Shown here: piece after piece, positions 47,880 to 58,694 of the stretch
Numbering within the stretch: the first letter of the stretch is position 1
Layout of the letters: each line of letters starts with the position of its first letter
From: Gemmatimonadaceae bacterium
GTDB lineage: Bacteria; Gemmatimonadota; Gemmatimonadetes; Gemmatimonadales; Gemmatimonadaceae
Direction of reading: 5' to 3'
DNA: 64,000 bases
Assembly: GCA_011525845.1 (NCBI GenBank)
Contig: WYBP01000008.1
Coordinates: 186,001-250,000, forward strand
The notes under the pieces: generated by a model
What the model was told of the DNA's origin: nothing
Seen by the model: only the letters and a program-made list of their open reading frames with translations
The model's database searches: none
Position numbers and translations under genes: made by a program

Positions 47880-49072
47880 CGCCGCGCCGTCCATCCGTCC
47901 GGGGTGTAGAGCCACGCGCTGGCGCGCGGTCCGGTGCCGTTCCCGTACCCACCGGTGATCAGCACCCGCCCGTCCGGGAGTCGCGCTGCGGTGGAGAAGA
48001 GCCCCGCCATGCGCTCGTCCCCTTCGACGATGGTCGAGGTGCCCGTCGCGACGTCGTAGAGCTCGGCCTGGGCGGAGCCACCCGCGACCAGCACGCGATG
48101 TGAGTCGAGGAGCAGGGAGGTGCCACGCAGCTTGTAGCGCGGGAGTCTCAGCGGCGCCCCCGCGGTGAAGCGCCCCGTGGCAGGGTCCCAGAGCTCCGTG
48201 CTGGTGTACGCGCCGTCCCCATCGCGCTCGTCGGCGCCGCCGATCACCAGCACGCGCCCGTCGGGGAGGAGGATGGCGTCGTGCTTGTGCCGCTGGGTCC
48301 CCATCGCGCCCGTCGGAGTGAAGCGCGCCGTGGCGGGGTCGTAGATCTCAGCCGAGCGGTAGATGGTCATCGCCGCACGCCGATCGCGGTGCCCACCGAC
48401 CACGAGCACACGGCCATCCGCGAGGTGCAGGGCGACATGACTCTCGCGCGCCTCCGCCATCGTCCCGGTCGGCGTGAAGCGGCCGGTGCGCGGATCATAG
48501 AGCTCGGCGCTCGCGAGGAAGCTCCAGCCAGTGCCCGTGCCGCCGATCACGAGCACGCGGCCGTCGGCGAGGAGCACGGCCTCATGTCCCGCCCGCGCGA
48601 CGGTCATCGCGCCGGCCGGCGAGAAGGTGCGGGTCGCCGGGTCGAAGAGCTCGGCGCTGCGGAGGTAGTCGTTGCGCTCGTCGAGTCCCCCGGTGATCAG
48701 CACGCGCCCGTCCCCGAGCCGCGTCGCCGCGTGGCTCTTCCGGCCGACGGCGGTGGAGGCCACGGCCTCGAATCGGCCGCTCGCCGGATCGTAGCGCTCC
48801 GCGCCGCCGACGTCCCGATTCAGCTGCGACATCCCGCCGACGAGGAGCAGGGAGCCGTCCGCGAGCGCGGTCATCGAGTGTGCCGCGCGGGGGGTCGTCA
48901 TCGCGCGCACGGCCGTGAGCGTCCCGGCACGTGCCTGCGCGTCCCCGTCCCCGCTCGCGGACGCCTGCGCCCGTACGGGTGAGGTGGGCAGGGACGCGGC
49001 GAGCACGACCGCGACCGCGACGTTCACCCCCGATCGTCCCAACCGCCGTTCCTGATCGATCCAGCTTCGCAT
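47876..49072 (-). CDS. Secreted kelch-repeat protein
   Basis: 398 residues from the ATG at 49072; a signal peptide-like segment (VNVAVAVVLAASLPTSPVRAQA) lies at ~18-37. Seven kelch blades follow, each with the pattern LxDGRVLVxGG (GSLLLVGG, GRVLITGG, GRVLVIGG, GRVLVVGG, GRVLVIGG, HRVLVAGG, GRVLITGG), which should close a propeller. No enzyme motif is seen. It heads a minus-strand three-gene run and is divergent from the phosphate porin gene. Confidence 0.82.
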   Translation of the reverse strand: MRSWIDQERRLGRSGVNVAVAVVLAASLPTSPVRAQASASGDGDAQARAGTLTAVRAMTTPRAAHSMTALADGSLLLVGGMSQLNRDVGGAERYDPASGRFEAVASTAVGRKSHAATRLGDGRVLITGGLDERNDYLRSAELFDPATRTFSPAGAMTVARAGHEAVLLADGRVLVIGGTGTGWSFLASAELYDPRTGRFTPTGTMAEARESHVALHLADGRVLVVGGHRDRRAAMTIYRSAEIYDPATARFTPTGAMGTQRHKHDAILLPDGRVLVIGGADERDGDGAYTSTELWDPATGRFTAGAPLRLPRYKLRGTSLLLDSHRVLVAGGSAQAELYDVATGTSTIVEGDERMAGLFSTAARLPDGRVLITGGYGNGTGPRASAWLYTPDGWTARR

Positions 49073-49116
49073 CCACCACACTCCTCGTCCCGATGTCGAC
49101 TGCCCGTGTGGCAGCA

Positions 49117-49145
49117 CCGTGACCGCGCCGTCACGGTTCCGTTAC
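49117..49145 (+). promoter_or_regulatory. PHO-box-like direct repeats upstream of the phosphate regulon
   Basis: Three seven-base units, CCGTGAC (49117), CCGTCAC (49128) and CCGTTAC (49139), are spaced by four bases each, giving the 11-bp period of PhoB sites (consensus CTGTCAT, four bases, CTGTCAT). The last unit overlaps a 12-bp palindrome, GTTACATGTAAC (49141-49152), and TAACAT (49149-49154) could serve as a -10. It lies 91 bp before the porin start. Confidence 0.65.
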
Positions 49146-49236
49146 ATGTAACATTGAGCTTCCGATCCGTACGGCGCGAGTCTCGGGCACCCGGGACCGC
49201 GCGTGCAGGCACCTACGCTGACCACAGGAGATCCCC

Positions 49237-50295
49237 TTGCGGCACCTCAAGCACTTCCTTCGTCCCGCCGCGGCGCTGGCCGGCGCCTGCCTCGTGCTCG
49301 CGACGGAGGCCCAGGCCCAGACGACCGTCGACGGCGTGATCTTCGCGAGCTATCGCTACGGGCTGACGAAGGATTCGTCCTTCGCCTCGCCGGCGGCCCA
49401 GAACAACTTCGACATCGACCGCTCGTACGTGAACGTGCGCAGCAAGCTCGACGGTGGCATCACCTCGCGGATCACCTTCGACGTGGACGGCCGGCGCGCC
49501 GCGAGCAACCAGCTCTCGATCCGGCTCAAGTTCGCGTACGCCGCCTGGACGCCCGAGGGGAGCGCCCTCACGTGGAAGCTCGGGATGCAACCGACCCCGG
49601 TGCTGCCCTGGCAGGACGACCTCTGGGGCTACCGCTTCCAGGGGACCAGCCCGCTCGACCGCACGGGCTACATGTCGACGTCCGATTTCGGCGCTGCCGT
49701 CGAGGGATCGTGGAAGGATGAGGGCGTGACGATGGACGTCGGGATCTTCAATGGCGAGACCTACTCGAGGGCTCCGGGGGACAATCACAAGGATGTCGCC
49801 GGGCGCGTGTCGGTGCGCCTGATGAAGTCCGACGACGCGAGCGACAAGGGCGGGCTCCGGCTCACCGGCTTCGCGTTGGTGGGCAAGGCGAATGGCGGCG
49901 CCGACCGCCGGCGCACGATGGCGCTCCTCTCGTACCAGTCCAAGGCGACCACGCTCGGCGTGGAGCTCTCGGCGACGCAGGACTCGACGCTCGCGTCGAG
50001 CGAGACCAAGGGACGGATCGTCGCCCTGTTCGGCACCTACAACCTGCCCGACTCGCCGTTCAGCCTGGTCGGGCGCTTCGAGAAGTGGGACCCGGACACC
50101 GACCGGAACCCGTCGGCGTTCGCGGAGATCGCGAGCGAGCAGACCCGCGTCCTCGCCGGCGTGGCCTACCGGCTCGCGAAGAACGTCCGCGTGCTGCTCG
50201 ACGCCGACGTGACCTCGGTGCAGAACGGTCCGGCGCCGAATGCGTTCGAGGCGGCCAATCGCTCGCTCTACCTGCACGCCGAGATCAAGTACTGA
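49237..50295 (+). CDS. Porin, likely phosphate-selective (OprO/OprP-like)
   Basis: 352 residues from a TTG at 49237, supported by CAGGAG six bases upstream. A signal peptide (PAAALAGACLVLATEAQAQ) precedes a 16-strand-type barrel with FDIDRSYVNVRSKLDGGI, the family's RxxLxG-like stretch, and a final SLYLHAEIKY ending in an aromatic residue. It is shorter than OprP (about 410-440). Its place ahead of pstS behind PHO repeats supports a role in phosphate or polyphosphate uptake through the outer membrane. Confidence 0.8.
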   Translation: MRHLKHFLRPAAALAGACLVLATEAQAQTTVDGVIFASYRYGLTKDSSFASPAAQNNFDIDRSYVNVRSKLDGGITSRITFDVDGRRAASNQLSIRLKFAYAAWTPEGSALTWKLGMQPTPVLPWQDDLWGYRFQGTSPLDRTGYMSTSDFGAAVEGSWKDEGVTMDVGIFNGETYSRAPGDNHKDVAGRVSVRLMKSDDASDKGGLRLTGFALVGKANGGADRRRTMALLSYQSKATTLGVELSATQDSTLASSETKGRIVALFGTYNLPDSPFSLVGRFEKWDPDTDRNPSAFAEIASEQTRVLAGVAYRLAKNVRVLLDADVTSVQNGPAPNAFEAANRSLYLHAEIKY

Positions 50296-50330
50296 TGCCG
50301 CGTTTTCAATCCACGACCAAGGAGCTGTCC

Positions 50331-51407
50331 ATGTTCAAGATGTCCCGGGCGACCCGGGTCGCCCGCCGCCTGACGACCGTGCTCGCGACCGTCGCCGTGG
50401 GTGGCGCGCTCGCCTGCGGTGGCGACGGCGGGACGGTCGCCCTCACCGGCGCCGGCGCGACGTTCCCCTATCCCGTCTACTCCAAGTGGTTCGACGCCTT
50501 CTACACGGCCACCGGGAACCAGGTGAACTACCAGTCGCTTGGCTCCGGCGCCGGCGTGAAGCAGTTCACGGAGGGCACCGTCGACTTCGGGGCCACCGAC
50601 GGCCCGATGACCGACGAGGAGATCGCCGCCGTCCCCGGGGGCGTGCACCACATCCCGACCGTCATCGGCGCGGACGTGGTCACCTGGAACCTGCCGTCGC
50701 TCGGCAAGACGCAGCTGCGGTTCGACGCCGCCTCGCTCGCCGACATCTTCCTCGGCAAGATCAGGAAGTGGAACGACCCGCGCCTCGTGGCACTCAACCC
50801 GGGCGTGGCGCTTCCGGACAAGGACCTGCTCGTCGTCCACCGGTCGGATGGGTCCGGCACGACCTACATCTGGACCGACTACCTGAGCACGGTCTCGCCT
50901 GAGTGGGCGACCAAGGTCGGGCGCGGGAAGTCGGTGAACTGGCCCACCGGTCTCGGCGGGAAGGGGAACGAGGGGGTCACGCAGCAGGTGAAGCAGGTGG
51001 AGGGCACGATCGGCTACGTGGAGCTCATCTACGCGCTGGCCAACGACCTCCCATATGCGGCGATCAAGAACAAGAGCGGGAACTTCGTCTCGCCGACGCT
51101 CGAGAGCGTGAGTGCGGCGGCGGCCGGCGTGGACCTGGCGGCTGACACGGACTTCCGGGTCTCCATCGTGGACGCGGCGGGGGCGGACGCATATCCCGTG
51201 GCCTCGTTCACCTGGCTCCTGATCCACCCGGATTTCGCGGACGCCGACAAGGCCGCCGCCATCAAGGCGTTCCTCACCTGGGCGACGGGACCCGACGCGG
51301 CTGCGATGGCGTCGGAGCTGCACTACGCGCCCCTCCCGGCGCCGGTGCTCGAGTTGGTGAAGGCGCGACTCGCCACGCTCAAGGGCGCGGGCGAGCTGCT
51401 CCCGTAG
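50331..51407 (+). CDS. pstS: Phosphate ABC transporter substrate-binding lipoprotein PstS
   Basis: 358 residues from the ATG at 50331, which has AAGGAG seven bases before it. The lipobox ALAC gives Cys29. The phosphate-binding signature LTGAGATFPYPVYSKW opens the mature protein; YQSLGSGAGVKQF, DFGATDGPMTDEE and HRSDGSGTTYIWTDYL contain the Ser, Asp and Arg residues that coordinate phosphate. It delivers phosphate to PstCA. It starts 35 bp after the porin gene and probably shares its transcript. Confidence 0.95.
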   Translation: MFKMSRATRVARRLTTVLATVAVGGALACGGDGGTVALTGAGATFPYPVYSKWFDAFYTATGNQVNYQSLGSGAGVKQFTEGTVDFGATDGPMTDEEIAAVPGGVHHIPTVIGADVVTWNLPSLGKTQLRFDAASLADIFLGKIRKWNDPRLVALNPGVALPDKDLLVVHRSDGSGTTYIWTDYLSTVSPEWATKVGRGKSVNWPTGLGGKGNEGVTQQVKQVEGTIGYVELIYALANDLPYAAIKNKSGNFVSPTLESVSAAAAGVDLAADTDFRVSIVDAAGADAYPVASFTWLLIHPDFADADKAAAIKAFLTWATGPDAAAMASELHYAPLPAPVLELVKARLATLKGAGELLP

Positions 51408-51424
51408 GCGGCGCACTGGCCGCC
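51407..51424 (+). terminator. Short hairpin between pstS and pstC
   Basis: GGCGGC (51407-51412) and GCCGCC (51419-51424) pair around GCACTG directly at the pstS stop codon. It may partly end the pstS message, giving excess PstS over the permease; there is no T-run. Confidence 0.35.
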
Positions 51425-51443
51425 GGGCGAGGCGGGCGCGGGG

Positions 51444-51461
51444 TCGTGACGCTTCCGTTAC
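51444..51461 (+). promoter_or_regulatory. Second PHO-box-like repeat, upstream of pstC
   Basis: TCGTGAC (51444-51450), four bases, CCGTTAC (51455-51461) repeats the spacing and sequence of the upstream PHO repeats. TACCTT at 51494-51499 could be its -10, 11 bases before the pstC ATG. It would give pstCAB-phoU its own phosphate-controlled promoter. Confidence 0.55.
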
Positions 51462-51510
51462 ACGGAGCACGCAGCCCCGCGCCCGGCCTTTCCTACCTTT
51501 CAAGACTGTG

Positions 51511-52488
51511 ATGGGAAATCCTTCAACGCCCCCCGATCTCCGGAGCGACGCGTCGAGCGGTTCGCTCGTCGGGAGCGCGCGCGGCGATGCCCTCTTCAAG
51601 TGGCTCCTCATCGCGGCGGCATGCACGATCCCGGCCCTACTGCTCGCGCTCCTGTACGAGCTGTCGAGCGGTGCCTGGCCCGCGCTCTCGAAGTTCGGAC
51701 TGGAGTTCATCGTCTCAGGCACCTGGGACCCCGTGGCCGGGATCTTCGGGGCGTGGCCGGCGATCTTCGGCACCCTGCTCACCTCGCTCCTGGCCCTTGC
51801 GATGGCGGTGCCGCTCTCCCTGGGCGTCGCGATCTACCTCACCGAGTTCGCCCCGGTGGCGATCCGCCGCCCGGTCGCCACGGTGATCGAGCTCCTCGCG
51901 GCGATCCCCAGCGTGGTCTACGGGCTCTGGGGGATCTTCGTCCTCATCCCGTTCCTCACCACCAGCATCTTCCCCTGGCTCGAGGCGAACCTCGGCTTCC
52001 TGCCGATCTTCCGGGGGCCGATCTACGGCCCGAGCGTGCTGGCCGCGTCGCTGATCCTGACGGTGATGATCGTGCCGTTCATCATGTCGGTCTCGCGTGA
52101 GGTGCTGCTCGCGGTCCCCTCCGGCCAGCGCGAGGCCGCCCTCGCGCTGGGCGCGACTCGATGGGAGGCCGTGAGCACGGCGATCGTGCCCTATGCCAAG
52201 TCCGGGATCATCGGCGCGGTGATCCTGGGGCTCGGGCGCGCGCTGGGCGAGACGATGGCGGTCACGATGCTCATCGGGAACCGGCACGAGGTCGCGGCCT
52301 CGCTCTTCGCGCCCGGATACTCGATGGCGGCGGTGATCGCGAACGAGTTCGCGGACGCCGCGGGCGGCCCGATCCACGAGTCGGCGCTCATCTACATGGC
52401 GCTGCTGCTCTTCGCGGTGACGGTCGTGGTGAACGCCGCCGCGCGACTCCTGATCTGGCGGGTCTCGAAGGGGCGGGGCGGGCGATGA
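51511..52488 (+). CDS. pstC: Phosphate ABC transporter permease PstC
   Basis: 325 residues from the ATG at 51511 (a GTG at 51508 is an alternative). A ~30-residue cytoplasmic tail precedes six membrane helices. The permease EAA loop reads [27 protein letters not shown], and LGRALGETMAVTMLIGN is characteristic of PstC. It forms the inner-membrane channel with PstA. The stop codon overlaps the pstA start (ATGA). Confidence 0.95.
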   Translation: MGNPSTPPDLRSDASSGSLVGSARGDALFKWLLIAAACTIPALLLALLYELSSGAWPALSKFGLEFIVSGTWDPVAGIFGAWPAIFGTLLTSLLALAMAVPLSLGVAIYLTEFAPVAIRRPVATVIELLAAIPSVVYGLWGIFVLIPFLTTSIFPWLEANLGFLPIFRGPIYGPSVLAASLILTVMIVPFIMSVSREVLLAVPSGQREAALALGATRWEAVSTAIVPYAKSGIIGAVILGLGRALGETMAVTMLIGNRHEVAASLFAPGYSMAAVIANEFADAAGGPIHESALIYMALLLFAVTVVVNAAARLLIWRVSKGRGGR

Positions 52489-53330
52489 TCTCGCGGCGCG
52501 CGCTCCGCCGGGGCAAGTCGCGGGTGATGGTCGGCCTGATGGGGGTCGCGGTGCTCGTCGCGATCCTCCCACTCTTCCTCATCCTGGCCTCGCTGGTCAT
52601 CGAGGGAGCATCCTCCCTCTCCATCTCGTTCTTCGTGAACCGGCCCGCGCCGGTGGGTGAGACCGGCGGGGGCGTTGCGCACGCGATCCTCGGCACCCTG
52701 ATGATCGTCGGTGTCGCGTCGGCGGTGGGGATCCCCCTGGGCGTCGCGGCCGGGATCTACTGCAGCGAGTACCGCGGCACGCGGCTGGCCTGGGTCACGC
52801 GCTTCGTCGCGGACGTGCTGAACGGCACGCCCTCGATCGTCGTCGGCCTGCTCGCCTGGACCTGGGTGGTCGCCACGCAGAAGCACTTCTCGGCGCTCGC
52901 CGGGTCCATCGCGCTCGCCTTCCTGATGGTGCCGATGGTGATGCGCACCACCGAGGAGCTCGTGCGGCTCGTGCCCGACTCGCTCCGCGAGGCGGCGCTG
53001 GCGCTCGGGTACCCTCGCTGGCGCACGACGCTCGTGGTGGTGCTTCGGACCGCGCTCCCGGGGATCGTGACCGGTTCGCTCCTCGCCGTCGCGCGCGTGG
53101 CGGGGGAGACCGCGCCGCTCCTCTTCACGGCACTGGGCTCCGAGTACTTCTCGTTCGACATGGACCGGCCGATGGCCGCGCTGCCCCTGGTGGTCTACAA
53201 ATACGCGACGGGTCCGTACCCGGAGTGGCACAAGCTGGCCTGGACCGCGTCCCTCGTCCTGATCCTCGTGGTGCTCGTGCTGAACGTCGCGGCGCGCCTG
53301 GCCACGCGGCAGCGGTTCGACCGCGCATGA
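52485..53330 (+). CDS. pstA: Phosphate ABC transporter permease PstA
   Basis: 281 residues. Six membrane helices are visible, the second after a periplasmic loop ([20 protein letters not shown]). The PstA hallmarks are [15 protein letters not shown] and the EAA loop [21 protein letters not shown], followed by [15 protein letters not shown]. It pairs with PstC. It overlaps pstC and pstB1 by four bases on both sides. Confidence 0.95.
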   Translation: MISRRALRRGKSRVMVGLMGVAVLVAILPLFLILASLVIEGASSLSISFFVNRPAPVGETGGGVAHAILGTLMIVGVASAVGIPLGVAAGIYCSEYRGTRLAWVTRFVADVLNGTPSIVVGLLAWTWVVATQKHFSALAGSIALAFLMVPMVMRTTEELVRLVPDSLREAALALGYPRWRTTLVVVLRTALPGIVTGSLLAVARVAGETAPLLFTALGSEYFSFDMDRPMAALPLVVYKYATGPYPEWHKLAWTASLVLILVVLVLNVAARLATRQRFDRA

Positions 53331-54091
53331 GCGGCCCCGTGCGCCTGGAGACCCGGGGCCTCGACGCCCTCTACGGCGATTTCGCGGCCGTGAAGGACGT
53401 CTCGCTCCGCTTCCCCGCGAACCGCGTGCATGCGCTCATCGGGCCGTCCGGGTGCGGCAAGTCCACCTTCCTGCGCACGCTCAACCGGATGCACGAGACC
53501 GTGCCCGGCGCCTGGATCAAGGGGCAGGTGCTGCTCGACGGGGAGGACGTCTATGCGCGCGGGGTCTCGCCGATCCAGCTGCGCCGGCGGGTGGGGATGG
53601 TCTTCCAGAAGCCGACGCCGTTCCCGTTCATGTCGATCGCGGACAACGTGGCGGCGGGCCTCAGGATCGACCGCTCGCTCGACAAGTCGAGGATCGCGGA
53701 GATCGTGGAGCGGTCGCTGCGCCGCGCCGCGCTCTGGGATGAGGTGAAGGATCGGCTGGGCGCGAGCGCGATGGGGCTCTCCGGCGGACAGCAGCAGCGG
53801 CTCTGCCTGGCGCGCAGCATCGCGCCGGAGCCGGAGGTGATCCTCCTCGACGAGCCGACGGCCTCGCTCGACCCGCAGGGCACCCAGCGGATCGAGGAGC
53901 TCGTCTTCGAGCTCAAGGAGGAGTTCACGATCGTGATCGTCACGCACAACATGCAGCAGGCGGCACGCGTGTCGGACACGACGACCTTCTTCTACCTGGG
54001 CGCGATGGTGGAGCACGGGGAGACGAAGCAGATCTTCACCGCGCCGCGCGAGGAGCGGACCGAGGCGTACATCACGGGGCGGTTCGGATGA
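53327..54091 (+). CDS. pstB: Phosphate ABC transporter ATP-binding protein PstB, first copy
   Basis: 254 residues. Walker [12 protein letters not shown] (~40), Q-loop [10 protein letters not shown], signature [14 protein letters not shown], Walker B EVILLDEP and the H-loop [13 protein letters not shown] are all present, so it should be an active ATPase. It differs from a classical PstB in the shorter linker after Walker A and in [13 protein letters not shown] second full pstB follows with a four-base overlap. Confidence 0.93.
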   Translation: MSGPVRLETRGLDALYGDFAAVKDVSLRFPANRVHALIGPSGCGKSTFLRTLNRMHETVPGAWIKGQVLLDGEDVYARGVSPIQLRRRVGMVFQKPTPFPFMSIADNVAAGLRIDRSLDKSRIAEIVERSLRRAALWDEVKDRLGASAMGLSGGQQQRLCLARSIAPEPEVILLDEPTASLDPQGTQRIEELVFELKEEFTIVIVTHNMQQAARVSDTTTFFYLGAMVEHGETKQIFTAPREERTEAYITGRFG

Positions 54092-54870
54092 CGGAGCGGA
54101 TCCCCGGCGCCCCGCAGGTCCCCGCGATCGTCGCGCGCGACTTCTCGTTCTGGTACGGCGAGCGGAAGACGCTGCATGAGGTGTCACTCACCTTCTCCCG
54201 GCGCGCCGTGACGGCGATCATCGGGCCGTCGGGGTGCGGGAAGAGCACCTTCCTGCGCTGCATCAACCGGATGAACGACCTCGTGCCCGACACCCGGACG
54301 GCGGGGGAGCTCGAGGTGGAGGGCCGTCCCGTGTACAGCCGCACCCTCGACCTCGTCGCGCACCGGCAGCGCGTGGGCATGGTGTTCCAGCGCCCCAACC
54401 CGTTCCCGAAGTCGATCTACCAGAACATCGCGTACGGGCCGGCGCTCAACGCGCTGGCGCTCAAGCGCGACCTGCCGGAGATCGTCGAGCGCTGCCTCCG
54501 GCGTGCCGCGCTCTGGGACGAGGTGAAGGACCGGCTGCACGAGAGCGCGCTCGGGCTCTCGGGCGGGCAGCAGCAGCGGCTCTGCATCGCCCGGGCGCTC
54601 GCCAACGAGCCGACGGTGCTCCTGATGGACGAGCCCTGCTCGGCCCTGGACCCCATCGCGACGCAGCGCATCGAGGAGTTGATCCTCGAGCTCAAGCAGG
54701 ACTACACGATCGTGATCGTCACCCACAACATGCAGCAGGCGGCCCGCGTGGCGGATCGCACCGGCTTCTTCGATGCGGGCCGGCTGGTCGAGATGGGGGA
54801 GACGAACCAGATCTTCACGGCGCCGAAGCACGAGCGCACGGAAGCCTACATCACCGGGAGATTCGGATGA
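54088..54870 (+). CDS. pstB: Phosphate ABC transporter ATP-binding protein PstB, second copy
   Basis: 260 residues. Walker [38 protein letters not shown], signature [15 protein letters not shown], Walker [14 protein letters not shown] and [13 protein letters not shown] match canonical PstB more closely than the first copy does. The last ~80 residues are very similar in both copies and both end in EAYITGRFG, so they arose by tandem duplication. The two could form a heterodimer under PstCA. Confidence 0.95.
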   Translation: MTERIPGAPQVPAIVARDFSFWYGERKTLHEVSLTFSRRAVTAIIGPSGCGKSTFLRCINRMNDLVPDTRTAGELEVEGRPVYSRTLDLVAHRQRVGMVFQRPNPFPKSIYQNIAYGPALNALALKRDLPEIVERCLRRAALWDEVKDRLHESALGLSGGQQQRLCIARALANEPTVLLMDEPCSALDPIATQRIEELILELKQDYTIVIVTHNMQQAARVADRTGFFDAGRLVEMGETNQIFTAPKHERTEAYITGRFG

Positions 54871-55553
54871 GCGAGACCCAGCGGCACTTCCATGAGGAGC
54901 TCGCGGACGTCCGCGCGCGCCTGGTCACCATGTCCGGGGCCGCCGAGGCGGCGCTGGGGCGCGCGGTCGAGGCCCTGCTCGAGCGCGACGAGGAGAAGGC
55001 GCAGCAGGTCATCCGCGGCGACCGCGAGATCGACAAGCGCGAGGTGGACATCGAGGAGCGCTGCCTAGCGCTCCTGGCGCTCCATCAGCCGATGGCGCGC
55101 GACCTCCGGTTGCTCATCTCGGCCACGCGCATCGCGAACGACCTCGAGCGGGTCGGCGACCATGCGGTGAACATCGCGCAGTCGGCCTCGCGTGTCTCCA
55201 AGGCGCGGCCGATCGTGCCGGAGCCGGAGATCGTCGAGATGGCGCGGCTCACGCGCAAGATGCTCTCCGACGCCATCGACGCCTTCCTCCGCGGCGACGC
55301 CGCCGCGGGGCGCGAGATCTGCCTTCGCGACGACCAGGTGGATGCGCTCAACCGGTCGGTCTTCCGGATCCTGCTCACGCACATGATGGAGGACCCGCAG
55401 ATGATCAGCTCCGGGATGGAGCTCTTCCTCGTCTCTCGGAACCTCGAGCGCGTGGCGGACCTCGCGACGAACGTGGCGGAGCACGTGGTCTTCCTGGCGG
55501 AGGGGAAGTCGATCAAGCATCACGCCGAGGACGGGGGCGAGGCGGTCAGCTGA
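54867..55553 (+). CDS. phoU: Phosphate-signalling regulator PhoU
   Basis: 228 residues, two three-helix PhoU repeats. Metal-binding motifs [12 protein letters not shown] (~98) and [13 protein letters not shown] (~200) are intact. PhoU links Pst transporter occupancy to the PhoR sensor and tunes uptake. The ATGA overlap couples it to pstB2. No phoB or phoR gene is in this window. Its last eight bases overlap the convergent phosphoesterase gene. Confidence 0.95.
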   Translation: MSETQRHFHEELADVRARLVTMSGAAEAALGRAVEALLERDEEKAQQVIRGDREIDKREVDIEERCLALLALHQPMARDLRLLISATRIANDLERVGDHAVNIAQSASRVSKARPIVPEPEIVEMARLTRKMLSDAIDAFLRGDAAAGREICLRDDQVDALNRSVFRILLTHMMEDPQMISSGMELFLVSRNLERVADLATNVAEHVVFLAEGKSIKHHAEDGGEAVS

Positions 55554-56310
55554 GCGCGACCTTCGCGAACGCGGTGAGCATCGCCTCCTCCGTGGGGGGC
55601 GCCAGGATGCTCCCGGCGGCGAACGCCTCCGCCTGCGGGTAGGCGGTCGCGCGGACCCGCACGGCGGCGTCCGCCAGGTCGTACTCCGTGTGCCGGAAGA
55701 CGATCTCCCCGTCCAGCATCATCCAGTAGGCCCCGGGGTCGCCGAACGGCATCCCGACACTCCCCGGGTTGACCACGCGCACCGCGCCGACGGTACGGGA
55801 GAACGCCATGTGCGTGTGCCCGCACACCACCGTCGCGGCCCCCGTCGGCTCGAAGATCGGCCGCAGCACCTCCTCCGGCGTGAGCCGCGTGAAGATGTCG
55901 AGGTCGTTGCGCGGGGTGGCGTGGCAGAAGAGCACGGACCCCAGGCCCCGCACGTCGAGTCGGAGCGTGGCCGGCCAGGTCGCGAGCCAGGCCACGTCCT
56001 TCGGCCGCAGCGACTCGGACACCCAGGTCATCACGTCCCGGAAGCGCTCGGGCACGGTGTCGGACTGGATGCCCGCGCGGCGGAGCAGGACCTCGCGGTC
56101 CCCGTTCCCCTGGATCGCCGCGACGGGGATCCCGCAGTCCCGCAGGAGCGCGATCGTCTCCATCGGCATCGGACCCGGGATCACGTCGCCGCCAACGACG
56201 ATGAGCTCGGCACCCGCCGCCCGGACGTCCGCGAGCACCGCCTCGAGCGCGGGGGCGTTCCCGTGGATGTCGTACAGCGCCGCGACGCGGCCGACCGTGC
56301 CCTCCGTCAT
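55546..56310 (-). CDS. Calcineurin-like metallophosphoesterase (YfcE-like)
   Basis: 254 residues. The metal motifs DIHGN (~14), GGDVIPGP (~40), GNGDRE (~70), H in FCHATPRND (~130) and CGHTHM (~165) are complete. Such enzymes hydrolyse phosphodiesters or phosphomonoesters in the cytoplasm. It starts seven bases after the beta-ureidopropionase gene on the same strand, so it may be the last gene of the pyrimidine operon, although its substrate is unknown. Confidence 0.88.
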   Translation of the reverse strand: MTEGTVGRVAALYDIHGNAPALEAVLADVRAAGAELIVVGGDVIPGPMPMETIALLRDCGIPVAAIQGNGDREVLLRRAGIQSDTVPERFRDVMTWVSESLRPKDVAWLATWPATLRLDVRGLGSVLFCHATPRNDLDIFTRLTPEEVLRPIFEPTGAATVVCGHTHMAFSRTVGAVRVVNPGSVGMPFGDPGAYWMMLDGEIVFRHTEYDLADAAVRVRATAYPQAEAFAAGSILAPPTEEAMLTAFAKVALS

Positions 56311-56317
56311 CTGCGCG

Positions 56318-57187
56318 CTACGGCGCCACGAGGGCGTCGTACGTGTCGGGGCGCCGGTCGCGGAAGAACTGCCAGATGTTCCGCACCTCGCGGATCTGGT
56401 CGAGGTCCACCTCGGCGGTGATCAGCTCGTCCTTGTCGCGCGAGGCCTGCGCGACGAACCGGCCGCGCGGGTCGCAGATGTAGCTCTGGCCGTAGAACTC
56501 GCCGATGCGCCAGGGCTCCTCGTACCCCACCCGGTTGATCGCGCCCACGAAGTAGGCGTTCGCCACCGCGTGCGCGGGCTGCTCGAGCTTCCAGAGGTAC
56601 TCGGAGAGCCCCGCGACCGTGGCCGAGGGGTTGAAGACGATCTCCGCGCCGCCGAGCCCGAGCGCGCGCGCCCCCTCGGGGAAGTGGCGGTCATAGCAGA
56701 TGTAGACGCCGACCTTCCCGTACATCGTCTCGAAGACGGGGTACCCGAGGTTCCCGGGCTTGAAGTAGTACTTCTCCCAGAACCCCGGCCCGCAGTGCGG
56801 GATGTGGTTCTTGCGGTACTTCCCGAGGTACTTCCCATCCGCGTCGATCACCGCCGCGGTGTTGTAGTAGACGCCGGTGGTGTCCTCCTCGTACAGCGGC
56901 ACCACGATCACCATCCGGTGCTTCCGCGCCTGCTCCTGCATGAGCTTCGTCGTCGGGCCATCCGGGATCCGCTCCACCGCGTCGAACCAGCGTGGCGTCT
57001 GCTCGGCGCAGAAGTAAGGGCCGGTGAAGATCTCCTGCATGCAGAGCATCTGGACGCCTTCGCGGCCGGCCTGTTCGATCAGCGCGAGGTGCTTGGTGAC
57101 GTTCGCCTCGCGGATGATCTCGAGCTTCTCGCTCGTGGCGCAGGCGTGGGAGGCCTGGATGAGTCCGATCTTGACGAGTCGTGGCAT
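56318..57187 (-). CDS. Beta-ureidopropionase / N-carbamoyl-beta-alanine amidohydrolase (nitrilase superfamily)
   Basis: 289 residues from the ATG at 57187. The Glu-Lys-Cys triad is Glu52 (MQEIFTG), Lys126 (YRKNHIPH) and Cys164 (ICYDRHFP). The YYFKPGNLGYPVFET and FNPSATVAGLSEYLW segments resemble animal beta-ureidopropionase more than N-carbamoylputrescine amidase. It would cut N-carbamoyl-beta-alanine to beta-alanine, CO2 and ammonia, the third step of reductive pyrimidine breakdown. It sits downstream of the transporter and dihydropyrimidinase genes. Confidence 0.88.
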   Translation of the reverse strand: MPRLVKIGLIQASHACATSEKLEIIREANVTKHLALIEQAGREGVQMLCMQEIFTGPYFCAEQTPRWFDAVERIPDGPTTKLMQEQARKHRMVIVVPLYEEDTTGVYYNTAAVIDADGKYLGKYRKNHIPHCGPGFWEKYYFKPGNLGYPVFETMYGKVGVYICYDRHFPEGARALGLGGAEIVFNPSATVAGLSEYLWKLEQPAHAVANAYFVGAINRVGYEEPWRIGEFYGQSYICDPRGRFVAQASRDKDELITAEVDLDQIREVRNIWQFFRDRRPDTYDALVAP

Positions 57188-57222
57188 CGGGGACGCGAGG
57201 GAGGGAAGGGGAGGGCGGCCGC

Positions 57223-58674
<1,452 letters not shown>

Positions 58675-58694
58675 GTCGACGGCCGCGTCCGCGC

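Noticed and set aside
56318-57187. N-carbamoylputrescine amidase linked to the ureohydrolase at 46.6 kb
   Set aside because: Sequence blocks resemble beta-ureidopropionase, and the gene sits inside the pyrimidine operon about 9 kb from the ureohydrolase gene.
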